Source: JBBPZK01 sp965219175 (GTDB lineage Bacteria > Actinomycetota > Rubrobacteria > Rubrobacterales > Rubrobacteraceae). Taken from it: DNA of 64,000 nt. The DNA is taken from NCBI GenBank assembly GCA_965219175.1, contig CBDCNI010000001.1, positions 186,001 to 250,000 of the forward strand. Direction: 5' to 3'. The notes beneath the pieces are model-generated. The model had not been told where the DNA came from and searched no databases. It saw only the letters and a list, made by a program, of their open reading frames with translations. Shown piece by piece: positions 25,771 through 34,540 of this stretch (its first letter is position 1; every line of letters starts with the position of its first letter). The position numbers were made by a program, and so were the translations under genes.

Positions 25771-26712
25771 CTAGCCACCACCGCTTTCGAGGCCGACCAC
25801 GAGCGCCGTGAGACCGGCGGCGATGACCCGCTGTTGGTCTTCCCGGTACTTGAGCACGGAGCCCAAAGTGGCCGCGACCACGCCGTCGTCGAGTTCTTTC
25901 GCGCCGAGGGCGACCAGCGCCTCCGCCCAATCGAGGGTCTCGGCGACGCCGGGCGGCTTGTAGAGATCCATCGCCCGCATCCTCTCCGTGGCGGCGGCGA
26001 CGCCTCGAGCGAGGGCGTCCTCGGCCTCCGGGACTCTGAGGTGCAGGATCTCCACCTCCCGCTCGAAGCTCGGATGCTCTATGTAGTGATACAAACAGCG
26101 GCGCTTGAGCGCGTCGTGTACCTCGCGCGTGCGGTTTGAGGTAAGGATCGCAACCGGCGGACGCTCGGCTACAACCGTCCCAAGCTCCGGGATGGTAACG
26201 GCGAAGTCAGAGAGGATCTCCAACAAGAAAGCCTCGAACTCGTCGTCCGATCGGTCCACCTCGTCTATCAACAAGACCGGCGGCATCGGTCCTTCGTGTT
26301 CGAGAGCCTGCAACAGCGGACGGCTGACCAGGAACTCGCGGTCATACAGGTCCCGCTCCAGATGCTCCCTCTCCTCAACACCGCCGAGAGCCTCCGTCGT
26401 CCGGATGTGCAGGAGTTGGCGGGGATAATCCCACTCGTAGACGGCCTGATACACGTCTATGCCCTCGTAACACTGCAAGCGGATGAGCGGAGTTTCGAGG
26501 ATGCGCGAGAGGACTTTGGCGACCTCGGTCTTACCGACCCCGGCCTCGCCTTCGAGAAAGAGCGGACGCCCGAGTTTGAGGGCCAGGAAGATCGCCGTGG
26601 CGAGCCCCTCGTCGGCCAGATAATCCGACTCCCGCAGCTTCTCCGAAAGGTCTTGAGAATGAGAAACGCCGGAGGGCAATACCCCCCGGCGTCCTTCAGC
26701 GGCTCCGCTCAA
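25771..26712 (-). CDS. coxD: MoxR-family AAA+ ATPase, CoxD
   Basis: A 313-residue MoxR ATPase with Walker A GEAGVGKTE, the RLQCYEGID strand, Walker B VLLIDEVDR, sensor LTSNRTRE and RRCLYHYIEHPS. In Oligotropha CoxD is needed to build the [CuSMoO2] site. It begins within the end of coxM (4-bp overlap) and precedes coxE. A paralogue with similar sequence is encoded at 32446 beside a different oxidoreductase, so the organism uses MoxR/VWA pairs at least twice. Confidence 0.92.
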   Translation of the reverse strand: MSGAAEGRRGVLPSGVSHSQDLSEKLRESDYLADEGLATAIFLALKLGRPLFLEGEAGVGKTEVAKVLSRILETPLIRLQCYEGIDVYQAVYEWDYPRQLLHIRTTEALGGVEEREHLERDLYDREFLVSRPLLQALEHEGPMPPVLLIDEVDRSDDEFEAFLLEILSDFAVTIPELGTVVAERPPVAILTSNRTREVHDALKRRCLYHYIEHPSFEREVEILHLRVPEAEDALARGVAAATERMRAMDLYKPPGVAETLDWAEALVALGAKELDDGVVAATLGSVLKYREDQQRVIAAGLTALVVGLESGGG

Positions 26713-27557
26713 CGCGAGAGCGCCTCCTCCACGGCGCGCTTCGTGAGGACCCGCGCCAGGTGGCGACGGTACTCGGCGGAGGCGGCGATGTCGGAGGAAG
26801 GGCTGGTGCCTTCGTCGGCGCTGCGGGTCGCCTCGGCGACGGAGGATGTATCCGCGCCGGAGAGCGCGCTCTCGGCGGCGCTCGCCCTCACGGGCTTGTT
26901 GCCCATGTTGGTCAGCCCGATGCGGGCCGATCCGATGGAGCCGTTAGACGGCTCGACCACGGCGGCTGCGCCGACTACGGCCCAGTCTTGCGCACGTCGG
27001 TTGAACTTCTTGTACGACCACCCGGCTCCGTTCAGCTTCGGAACCCGGATCTCCGTGAGCACCTCATCCGGGGCGAGGTCGGTCTGGAGGTAGTCCTTGA
27101 AGAAGTCGCCCGCCGCGATGGTCCGCTCTCCACCGGAGCCCTTGACGACGAACTGCCCTTCGAGCGCCACGAGCACCGTCGGCAAGTCGGAGGCGGCGTC
27201 GCCGTGACTTATGGAGCCGCCGATGGTGCCCCGGTGGCGGACCTGCGGGTCCCCGACGAGCGAGGCCGTGTAGGAGATCAAACCGCAATGCTCCTGCAAG
27301 ATGGCGTCGTGCTCCACGTCGGTGTGACGGGTCATCGCGCCGATGGCTATGTGCTCGCCCTCGTCCCGAACGTAATTGAGGTCATCGAGGCGTCCGATGT
27401 CCACCAGCAAGGTCGGGGCGGCGAGACGGAGCTTCATGATCGGGAGCAGAGAATGCCCACCGGCCAGGAGCTTCGCCTCGTCGCCGTGCTGCCCCAGGAG
27501 CTCCAGGGCGTGGTCGACCGATTCGGCGACCTCGTAGTCGAAAGCTACGGGGATCAC
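26709..27557 (-). CDS. coxM: CO dehydrogenase-family FAD-binding medium subunit
   Basis: A 282-residue flavin subunit of the molybdenum hydroxylase family. The FAD motifs are LAGGHSLLPIMKLRL (residues about 32-46) and RGTIGGSISHGDAASDLP (about 109-126), and the C-terminal part has the QDWAVVGAAAV segment. It passes electrons from the Fe-S subunit to the quinone pool or another acceptor. A Ser/Ala-rich insert (about 230-255) lies in the C-terminal domain. The gene overlaps coxL by 4 bp and coxD by 4 bp. Confidence 0.93.
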   Translation of the reverse strand: MIPVAFDYEVAESVDHALELLGQHGDEAKLLAGGHSLLPIMKLRLAAPTLLVDIGRLDDLNYVRDEGEHIAIGAMTRHTDVEHDAILQEHCGLISYTASLVGDPQVRHRGTIGGSISHGDAASDLPTVLVALEGQFVVKGSGGERTIAAGDFFKDYLQTDLAPDEVLTEIRVPKLNGAGWSYKKFNRRAQDWAVVGAAAVVEPSNGSIGSARIGLTNMGNKPVRASAAESALSGADTSSVAEATRSADEGTSPSSDIAASAEYRRHLARVLTKRAVEEALSR

Positions 27558-30016
27558 AGCGACTCACTTCCTTTCTCGTCGACGTTGTCCGTGGCCTGAG
27601 ACGGACGACCGGAGAGGTCCGCGTCCCGGCTGCCGGGGTCGCTGCCCTCGGCGTCCTGTATGGCCTGCCACACCTTCCACGGCGAGGCCGGCATGTCTAT
27701 ATGCGTCACCCCGAGCGGCGAGAGCGCGTCGAGCACCGAGTTGATAACCGCCGGCGGCGCCCCTATCGTCCCGGCCTCGCCAACACCCTTGACTCCCAAT
27801 GGATTCGAGGGCGACGGCGTCACGGTACGCTCCAGAGTGTAGTTCGGAAGCTCCGGGGCTCCGGGGATCAGGTAATCGACCATCGAACCCGTCACCAGGT
27901 TGCCGTTCTCGTCGTAGACGGCTTCTTCGTAGAGCGCCTGGGCGATGCCCTGGGCGAGCCCTCCGTGGAGCTGTCCGTCGACGATGATCGGGTTGATAAC
28001 TGGCCCGCAGTCGTCAACCGCGAAGTAGTCCCGGATCTTTGTAAACCCGGTCTCGGTATCTACCTCGGTGACGCAGAGGTGCGCCCCGAACGGGAACGTG
28101 AAGTTGGGCGGATCGAAGACCATGTTCTCGCTCAGGCCCGGCTCCATCCCCTCCGGGATATCCGCGCCCAGGAACGCCGTAGCCGCCACGTCCCCTATCG
28201 CGACGCTCTGATCCGGGGAGCCCGCGACGCTGAACTTGCCTCCCTCGAACTCCAGGTCGCCCTCCGCCGCCTCCAGCATGTGGGCCGCTATCTTCTTCGC
28301 CTTGTCCACGACTTTCTGGGCCGCCAGATGAACGGCTATACCGCCCACCGCCAGGCTGCGAGAGCCGTAGGTGTCGCGGCCCATCGGGGAGATCGCCGTA
28401 TCGCCGTGCAAGACCACCACGTCGTCCGGGGTCACGCCCAAAGCGTCGGCGGCTATCTGGGACCAGGATGTTTCGTGGCCCTGGCCGTGGGGCGAGGTGC
28501 CGGTGGCGACCTCGACCTTGCCCGTCAGGAGCATCCGAACGCTTGCCGCCTCCCAGCCCGCGCCGCCGAGACCCAGCCCCGCGAGAGCCTGAGAAGGCCC
28601 GAGGCCGCAAATCTCCGTGTACGTCGAGAATCCGAGTCCCAACTGCATAGGATCGTCATTCTCGCGCCTGCGCCGCTGCTCTTCGCGCAAGCCCTCGTAG
28701 TCAGCGAGTTCCACGAGCCGGTCCAGTGCCGCCTGCATATTCATGGAGTCGTACTGCAAACCCGCCGGGGTATCGGTCGGCTCGTCGAACGGCTCGTAGA
28801 AGTTCTTGCGCCGCACTTCGGCCGGGTCCATGTCCAGTTCTCGGGCGAGCGAGTCTATGGCCCGCTCGATGGCGTATGCCGCCTCGGGCCGTCCCGCGCC
28901 CCGGTAGGCGTCCGTCGGGGTCATGTTGGTAAAGACGCCTTTGATCTCGATCGAGAAAGCGCCGAAGGTGTAGACACCAGGGAACATGCCCGCCCCGCTG
29001 ACCGAAATGGCCGGGGTCAGGAGTTGTAGGTACGCGCCCAGGTCGTCCAGGAGTTTCACGCGCAGGCCGAGGATGCGGCCCTCATTCGTCGCGGCGAGCT
29101 CTATATCCTGGACTTGGCCGCGGCCGTGGATCGTCGCCAGGTAGTTCTCCGAGCGGTCCTCGACCCACTTGATCGGCACGCCGAGCTTCTTGGTCAGCGC
29201 GAGCGCGATGATCTCCTCGCGGTAAATATTTAGCTTCGAGCCGAAACCGCCGCCAACGTCGGGAGCGACCACCCGGATCTCATTCTCTGGTATCCCCGTA
29301 GCCAGAGACAGCACGATCTTCGCCAGGTGAGGGACCTGGGTGGAAGTGTACACCACGTAACTGTTGTGTCCCGGCTCCTGGGTTGCGACCGTAGCCCGAG
29401 GCTCGATGGCGTTCGGGATGAGCCGCTGCTGGATGTAGCGCTCCTCGACAACTACGTCCGCCCCGCCTTCACCGAAGACTTCGTCCACGTTCCCGCCCTC
29501 GGCGGCCCAGACGAAGCACTCGTTGGTCTCCAGGTCCTCGTGGACGAGCGAAGCGTCGTCGGCGAGCGCGGCCTCCATGTCCGTCACGACCGGAAGTTCA
29601 TCGTACTCCACCTCGATCAACTCCAGGGCATCCTTCGCCGTGTAGCGGTCGGAAGCCACGACCACCGCCACCACGTCGCCGAGATACCTGACCTCGTCCG
29701 TGACTATGGGTGGATGGAAAGGAGTCTTCTGCCCTTCGGTGACCTGCGCCGCGCAGGGGACGCCTCCCGGCCACTCGGACGCGAGGTCCTCGCCGGTGAA
29801 CACTTCGAGGACGCCGGGATGCTCTTTGGCGGCCGATACGTCGAGGCTCGTTACCTTTGCGTGGGCGAAGGGGCTCCGGAGCATGGACATGTGAAGCATG
29901 CCCGGCAGCTTTATGTTGTCCGTCCAGTTTGCCTTGCCGACCAGTAGTGCCGGGTCCTCCTTGCGGGGGATCCCGTTGCCCATATAGCGTTCCGGTCGTT
30001 CTGGTGCTTGAGTCAC
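27554..30016 (-). CDS. coxL: Molybdenum hydroxylase large subunit, form II CoxL-like
   Basis: An 820-residue catalytic subunit. The active-site loop near residue 370 reads AYRGAGRPEAAYAIER, the form II signature, in place of the AYxCSFR of true (form I) aerobic CO dehydrogenases. Also present are PDVGGGFGSKLNIYREE and GVKGVGEAGTIGAPPAV near the C-terminus (the latter with the conserved active-site Glu). Form II enzymes are of uncertain substrate; some may oxidise CO poorly and others act on aldehydes or heterocycles. Second in an operon coxS-L-M-D-E with its maturation genes. Confidence 0.93.
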   Translation of the reverse strand: MTQAPERPERYMGNGIPRKEDPALLVGKANWTDNIKLPGMLHMSMLRSPFAHAKVTSLDVSAAKEHPGVLEVFTGEDLASEWPGGVPCAAQVTEGQKTPFHPPIVTDEVRYLGDVVAVVVASDRYTAKDALELIEVEYDELPVVTDMEAALADDASLVHEDLETNECFVWAAEGGNVDEVFGEGGADVVVEERYIQQRLIPNAIEPRATVATQEPGHNSYVVYTSTQVPHLAKIVLSLATGIPENEIRVVAPDVGGGFGSKLNIYREEIIALALTKKLGVPIKWVEDRSENYLATIHGRGQVQDIELAATNEGRILGLRVKLLDDLGAYLQLLTPAISVSGAGMFPGVYTFGAFSIEIKGVFTNMTPTDAYRGAGRPEAAYAIERAIDSLARELDMDPAEVRRKNFYEPFDEPTDTPAGLQYDSMNMQAALDRLVELADYEGLREEQRRRRENDDPMQLGLGFSTYTEICGLGPSQALAGLGLGGAGWEAASVRMLLTGKVEVATGTSPHGQGHETSWSQIAADALGVTPDDVVVLHGDTAISPMGRDTYGSRSLAVGGIAVHLAAQKVVDKAKKIAAHMLEAAEGDLEFEGGKFSVAGSPDQSVAIGDVAATAFLGADIPEGMEPGLSENMVFDPPNFTFPFGAHLCVTEVDTETGFTKIRDYFAVDDCGPVINPIIVDGQLHGGLAQGIAQALYEEAVYDENGNLVTGSMVDYLIPGAPELPNYTLERTVTPSPSNPLGVKGVGEAGTIGAPPAVINSVLDALSPLGVTHIDMPASPWKVWQAIQDAEGSDPGSRDADLSGRPSQATDNVDEKGSESL

Positions 30017-30028
30017 TCTTATTCCTCC

Positions 30029-30514
30029 CTAAGACGTCGCCGCGGGGGCGCCCTGCATCTGGCCGGCCGCCTGCTGCACGGCCTTGACGATGTTCTCGTA
30101 GCCGGTGCAACGGCACATGTTGCCTTCGAGCCCTTCCCGGATCTCGTCTTCGGTGGGGTTCGGATTCTCTTGGAGAAGGCTGATGGAAGCCATGATCATG
30201 CCGGGCGTACAATAGCCGCACTGCAAACCGTGCTGCTCGTGGAAAGCCGTCTGCATCGGGTGCCAGTCGCCGTTCTCGGCGATGCCTTGCACGGTCGTGA
30301 TCTCCCGCCCGTCCGCCTGAACCGCGAGCACCGTGCAGGACTTGACCGACTCTCCGTCCATCAACACCGTGCAAGCCCCGCAGTTAGAAGTATCGCAACC
30401 GACTTGCGACCCTCCGATCCCGAGGTTCTCCCGCAGGTGGTGGATCAGGAGCAGCCTCGGCTCCACCTCCGCGACGTGGCCCCTACCGTCCACCGTCATC
30501 TGGATCCTTCGCAC
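30029..30514 (-). CDS. coxS: CO dehydrogenase-family [2Fe-2S] small subunit
   Basis: A 161-residue iron-sulfur subunit. The plant-type [2Fe-2S] cluster motif is VGCDTSNCGACTVLMDG with a further Cys, and the second cluster is CGYCTPGM followed by MCRCTGYENI. It relays electrons from the Mo site to FAD. The GTG start at 30514 follows AAAGGAG and gives the usual N-terminus; 24 upstream in-frame residues are discarded. It is the first gene of the minus-strand operon and divergent from the methanol dehydrogenase homologue. Confidence 0.94.
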   Translation of the reverse strand: MRRIQMTVDGRGHVAEVEPRLLLIHHLRENLGIGGSQVGCDTSNCGACTVLMDGESVKSCTVLAVQADGREITTVQGIAENGDWHPMQTAFHEQHGLQCGYCTPGMIMASISLLQENPNPTEDEIREGLEGNMCRCTGYENIVKAVQQAAGQMQGAPAATS

Positions 30515-30596
30515 GTTCTCTCCTTTCCCACGTCCCGCACACAGCGAGACGAATATGCTACACGTCGCCCAAACAGTAGCGTCCACCTGACCGCCC

Positions 30597-30620
30597 GTGA
30601 TCCACAGTTAAAGAGATCAC
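30597..30620. promoter_or_regulatory. Inverted repeat in the coxS / alcohol dehydrogenase intergenic region
   Basis: GTGATC (30597-30602) and GATCAC (30615-30620) form a 6-bp dyad with a 12-bp spacer, about 85 bp upstream of coxS in the 426-bp divergent gap. The related sequence ATCCACGGTTA recurs at about 30710. This may be an operator; I saw no confident -35/-10 pair next to it. Confidence 0.3.
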
Positions 30621-30719
30621 AAACAGCTTTTTCTCACCCTGCGCTATTGTCCGTCGGCGGTTTCCTTTCCATCAGAAGCTTCCGCAGAGTAGCATAACCT
30701 TCCCCCATAATCCACGGTT

Positions 30720-30738
30720 AGCCAAACATAGCCAAACA
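30720..30738. repeat. Tandem 10-bp direct repeat in the same divergent intergenic region
   Basis: AGCCAAACA occurs at 30720-30728 and again at 30730-30738, a spacing of one helical turn, in the 426-bp gap between coxS and the iron alcohol dehydrogenase gene. A possible -10 (TATAAA, 30775-30780) for the plus-strand gene follows. Such phased half-sites suggest a bound regulator. Confidence 0.35.
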
Positions 30739-30940
30739 CCTTATGAATACGTGGCGCGTCCCGTCACTATTGTGCTATAAAGCAATTCGGGTTACGGAAT
30801 GGGGGAGAGGAATTGGGTCCAGAAGGCTGGCCTCAGGGGTCGGAGAAAGGGGCGTGAGAAGCTCACTCGGGGGGACGAGAGTAAGATTATCGTAGCAACT
30901 GCGTTGGGGAATGCAGCAATAAAGGAAAGGAGCTTGGTGT

Positions 30941-32326
30941 ATGGATCTCTCAAGGATTCTTGAGTTTCCGGTGAAGGAGTTCTTCAAACAGCCGCGATCA
31001 CTGCTCGGCGCCGGCGCGTACGAGAACGCCGGACCGGAGGCGGCGGAGATGGGCCTCAAACATGTGTTGTTCGTGACCACGGGCCTCCGGGGCACGGGCA
31101 TCATAGACGAGTGCAAGACGAACTTCGAGAACGCGGGCGTCTCGGTGACAGTCTACGACAAGGTCGAGACGAACCCGAAAGACTACAATGTCATGGACGC
31201 CTACAAAGCGTTCACCGAGGGTGAGTGCGACGGCTTCGTCTCCATCGGCGGCGGCAGCCCGCACGACACGACGAAGGGCGCGCGGGTGGTCGCGGCCCAC
31301 GACGGACGGAACATCAACGAGTTCCAGGGGCTCAACGCCTCCGAGAAGCTGGAGAACCCGCCGCACATCGCGATCAACACGACCGTCGGGACTGGTTCGG
31401 AGACGACGCCGGCAGCCGTTATTACGGACCTATCCAGCGATGAGGCGCCGCACAAATGGGTCGCTTTCGATAGGGCGATGACGACGACGCTCGCCATCAA
31501 CGACCCGGTTCTGTGCATGACGATGCCACCGGAATACGTGGCCTACACGGGCTTCGACACGCTGGCCCACGGCTCCGAAGCCTACGTCGGGCGCGTGCAG
31601 CATCTCTCGTGTACGCCGCAGGCGCTCCACGCCGTTCGGATGGCTACGGAGAACCTGCGCGAGGCGACCTACAACCCGAAGAACTTCAAGGCGATGGAGG
31701 GAATGGTCTGGGCACAGTACCTCGCAGCCCAGGCGTTTTCGAGCGCTTTGCTCGGTATTTTGCATTCACTCTCGCACGCGGTCTGCGCCTACTACGACAT
31801 CCACCACGGGTTGAACAACGGCATCGGCATCGCGCGGGTGTGGACGTACAACCAGCCGGCGGCGGTCGAAAAGTACGCGGACATCGCGGAGGCGATGGGC
31901 GAGGACACGAGGGGCATGAACCCGGTCCAGGCGGCCGATCAGGCGATAGACGCGGTTATAAGGCTCGCCAAGGACTGCGGAATCCCGGAGAACTTCTCGC
32001 AGGTCGGGGAGTATCCGAAGACCCGGATGGGCCAGGGCTGGTACGAGAACAGGCCGACCAAGATCGAGAGTGACGACGAAGAGTTGCGGAAGATGGCCGA
32101 GCACATGATGGGGGACCTCTGCACGCCCGGCAACCCGCGCGACCTGACCGCCGAAGGGGCACAGGAAGTCCTGCGCGACTGCGTCTACGACGGCATGGAG
32201 CGGAAGACGAACAACGGCTACCGTCAAAACATCTGGGGAGCCGCCCCGGCAATGGGCCGCAGAACTCAGGGCTACGAAGCGCGCGAAGAGAGCGCGGGCG
32301 TCGGCCGCCAGCCAACGTCCAGATAA
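30941..32326 (+). CDS. mno: NDMA-dependent methanol dehydrogenase-type iron/zinc alcohol dehydrogenase (Mno/Mdo-like)
   Basis: A 461-residue group III alcohol dehydrogenase. The start resembles the Amycolatopsis enzyme (FPVKEFFKQPRSLLG), with TTGLRGTGI, VETNPKDYNVM and the cofactor motif GGGSPHDTTKGA. The metal ligands appear in AHGSEAY, LHSLSHAVCA and DIHHGLNN. In actinobacteria such enzymes hold a tightly bound NAD that is re-oxidised through mycofactocin, represented in vitro by the dye NDMA, and oxidise methanol or other short alcohols. The last 30 residues extend beyond the usual end. The ribosome-binding site is GGAAAGGAG. A MoxR/VWA pair follows, which may serve enzyme assembly. Other alcohol substrates are possible. 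Confidence 0.82.
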   Translation: MDLSRILEFPVKEFFKQPRSLLGAGAYENAGPEAAEMGLKHVLFVTTGLRGTGIIDECKTNFENAGVSVTVYDKVETNPKDYNVMDAYKAFTEGECDGFVSIGGGSPHDTTKGARVVAAHDGRNINEFQGLNASEKLENPPHIAINTTVGTGSETTPAAVITDLSSDEAPHKWVAFDRAMTTTLAINDPVLCMTMPPEYVAYTGFDTLAHGSEAYVGRVQHLSCTPQALHAVRMATENLREATYNPKNFKAMEGMVWAQYLAAQAFSSALLGILHSLSHAVCAYYDIHHGLNNGIGIARVWTYNQPAAVEKYADIAEAMGEDTRGMNPVQAADQAIDAVIRLAKDCGIPENFSQVGEYPKTRMGQGWYENRPTKIESDDEELRKMAEHMMGDLCTPGNPRDLTAEGAQEVLRDCVYDGMERKTNNGYRQNIWGAAPAMGRRTQGYEAREESAGVGRQPTSR

Positions 32327-32373
32327 CAGACAGCATTGTTCGAACCCTACCTCTAGAGTCACGGTATACGAGA

Positions 32374-32404
32374 AACGGGAGCGGGCATCTGGTCCGCTCC
32401 CGTT
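32374..32404 (+). terminator. Hairpin between the alcohol dehydrogenase and moxR genes
   Basis: AACGGGAGCGG (32374-32384) pairs perfectly with 32394-32404, giving an 11-bp stem and 9-base loop. There is no T-tract, so this may be a partial terminator or an mRNA processing or stability element that sets a high ratio of enzyme to its MoxR factor. Confidence 0.5.
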
Positions 32405-32445
32405 ATCGCTAGAAGCGGGCTCCGAGAGCTTCGAGAAGGAGTATT

Positions 32446-33444
32446 TTGTTCGAGAGCATAGAAGAGGTCGGCGAGAAGCTCGCGGAGCAGAGTTACGTTT
32501 CAGACAGGCGGCTGGCGACCGTCGTCTTTCTGGCGACGCGACTGAACAAGCCGATACTGGTCGAAGGCCCGGCGGGGGTCGGCAAGACGGAGCTCGCGAA
32601 GTCTCTCGCGGGGGCTGTCGGGCAACCCCTGATCCGGCTTCAGTGCTACGAAGGCTTAGACGAAGCAAAAGCCCTCTACGAATGGGAATACAGCAAGCAG
32701 TTGCTGTACACGCAGGTTTTGCGCGAGAAGATCGGGGAGACCCTGGCCTCCACCGAGACGCTGCGCGAAGCGGCCGAAGTTTTGCGTGGGCAGGAAGACA
32801 TCTTCTTCTCCGAGAACTTCCTGGTAGAGCGTCCGATCCTCCAGGCCGTGCAGGCCGAAGAGACGGCGGTATTGCTGATAGATGAGATCGACCGGGCCGA
32901 CGAGGAGTTCGAGGCGTTCCTACTGGAGTTCCTCTCCGACTATCAAGTCTCCATCCCGGAAGTGGGGACTATAAAATCAGCCCATCCGCCGGTCGTCGTC
33001 CTAACTTCAAACCGGACCCGCGAACTCTCCGAAGCGCTAAAACGCCGCTGCCTGCACCTCCAGCTCGACTACCCGAACGGCGAAGTAGAGCTGGAAATAG
33101 TGCGCCTCAAAGCACCCGGCATCAGCGAAGCGCTCTCGGAGGAGTTGGTCCGTACCATCCAGGACCTCCGCACCCTCGACCTCCGCAAAGCCCCGAGCAT
33201 CGGGGAGACGCTCGACTGGGCGCAGAGCCTGGTGGTGCTCAACGCCCCGAAGTTGTCGAAAGAGTTGATCGAGAGCACCATCAGCGTAATCGCCAAGTAC
33301 GACCGCGACACGCAGAAGATGCTCGATCACCTCGGCGTGAGCGCAAAAGAGAGCAAGCACATCGGCCAGAAAGAACCGACCGGCGAGAAGCCCGAAGAGG
33401 CGATGTACGAGATGCACCGCTCCGTCCACAAGCACGCGCACTAG
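32446..33444 (+). CDS. MoxR-family AAA+ ATPase
   Basis: A 332-residue MoxR ATPase: Walker A GPAGVGKTE, RLQCYEGLDEAKALYEWEYSKQLLY, Walker B VLLIDEIDR, sensor LTSNRTREL. Compared with CoxD there is an insertion around residues 90-125 (IGETLASTETLREAAEVLRG) and a charged C-terminal tail ending in His residues. The TTG start at 32446 follows AAGGAG. MoxR proteins work with VWA partners in metal insertion or enzyme activation; its VWA partner is encoded two genes downstream, separated by a foreign-looking nuclease-like gene. Confidence 0.9.
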   Translation: MFESIEEVGEKLAEQSYVSDRRLATVVFLATRLNKPILVEGPAGVGKTELAKSLAGAVGQPLIRLQCYEGLDEAKALYEWEYSKQLLYTQVLREKIGETLASTETLREAAEVLRGQEDIFFSENFLVERPILQAVQAEETAVLLIDEIDRADEEFEAFLLEFLSDYQVSIPEVGTIKSAHPPVVVLTSNRTRELSEALKRRCLHLQLDYPNGEVELEIVRLKAPGISEALSEELVRTIQDLRTLDLRKAPSIGETLDWAQSLVVLNAPKLSKELIESTISVIAKYDRDTQKMLDHLGVSAKESKHIGQKEPTGEKPEEAMYEMHRSVHKHAH

Positions 33445-33457
33445 GACTTAACAATCT

Positions 33458-34540
33458 ATGGTTCAAGACGAGGCGACCCGTACAGAGAACTTCGAGAAAC
33501 TTCTCGACGATTTCAAGAAGCTTCCAGGCCGCATCGAACGTCCGCAGACCTTCATGGAGATCGCCGGTTACCCTCACTACGAGAATGTCTGCAGCAACAT
33601 CCTCGCGTTCTTTATGGACCCGGAAGAGTCACACGGACTCGGGACCCTGGTTCTCGATGCTCTCGTAAGTGCTGGCAATATCGCCGCCGCAGACGAAGAA
33701 GTAAATAGCAATATCTCTGTGGAGCGTGAGGTTTCTACAAGCGCCGGTAACAGGATCGATATCCTGATCGAGTCTGATACTCAGGCTGTACTCGTGGAGA
33801 ACAAGATTTACGCGAGTGTAAATAATCCTTTCGACGACTATTCTGCCTATCTCGACCAAATAGCTGACGGCCGTACAAAGCACAAACTCCTTCTCACGCT
33901 CGATCCCACCAGTGAGGGTAGCAAGTGGGATTTCGAGAACCTCACTTACGAAGAGTTCGTTGAGCAAATACGCTCATTGCTAGGCCATCACGTCTCTGGT
34001 GCGGATACTCGGCATTTGACGATGTTCCTGGATTTTCTGAACACGCTCGAAAACTTGCAAAAGGGGAGTCGCATGGATTCACGGTTCGTTAATCTTCTTG
34101 CAGAACAGCACGAAGATGCTGAGAATTTCCTTGTCGAAATAGAAGCTTTTAGAAAAGACCTGCGGAAAAAAGTTCGAGAGCTAAGAAGTTTGATCAACAT
34201 AGAAAAGTATATAAGTATCAAGCAAAGCTTCGACAGACCTACAACGAGCTTATATGCCGACCTGATCCATGACGTCCCAGTTTCCGAGAGTCTGACAGTT
34301 CGCATCGAAACTAGCATTTTTGCACAAGGGTGGGAGATTTGGATCTGGCCTGAAAATGGTAGCTATTCAGACCTGAAGAATCTCTTGCAGAGGTTGGAGA
34401 TTCCGTTCGAGGAATATAGGGAAGACAATGGTTTTTATCATCAGGACAACTTTGTTCATAAGTACAGCGAAAACCTGGACGGCATCAGAGCTTTACTGCA
34501 AGGTCTTATAGACAAGCTCGCTGAGTACCGAGAAGCCTGA
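33458..34540 (+). CDS. PD-(D/E)XK nuclease superfamily protein, low-GC insertion in a moxR-VWA operon
   Basis: A 360-residue protein. The core RIDILIESDTQAVLVENKIYA (residues about 98-118) has the Asp...Glu-x-Lys order of PD-(D/E)XK nucleases, and an N-terminal FLEILAFF-like block (VCSNILAFFMDPEESHGLG) matches the PDDEXK_4 type of bacterial proteins, often of unknown or defence-linked role. The rest is helical and charged. Codon use is AT-rich (frequent AAA, ATA, TTA), clearly below the GC content of its neighbours. It lies 13 bp after moxR and shares a TGATG stop/start overlap with the VWA gene, so it has been placed neatly within an operon. It is probably transferred from elsewhere; catalytic activity is inferred. 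Confidence 0.72.
   Translation: MVQDEATRTENFEKLLDDFKKLPGRIERPQTFMEIAGYPHYENVCSNILAFFMDPEESHGLGTLVLDALVSAGNIAAADEEVNSNISVEREVSTSAGNRIDILIESDTQAVLVENKIYASVNNPFDDYSAYLDQIADGRTKHKLLLTLDPTSEGSKWDFENLTYEEFVEQIRSLLGHHVSGADTRHLTMFLDFLNTLENLQKGSRMDSRFVNLLAEQHEDAENFLVEIEAFRKDLRKKVRELRSLINIEKYISIKQSFDRPTTSLYADLIHDVPVSESLTVRIETSIFAQGWEIWIWPENGSYSDLKNLLQRLEIPFEEYREDNGFYHQDNFVHKYSENLDGIRALLQGLIDKLAEYREA

Noticed and set aside
27554..30016. True aerobic CO dehydrogenase (form I CoxL)
   Set aside because: The active-site loop is AYRGAGR, not AYxCSFR, so form I is ruled out.
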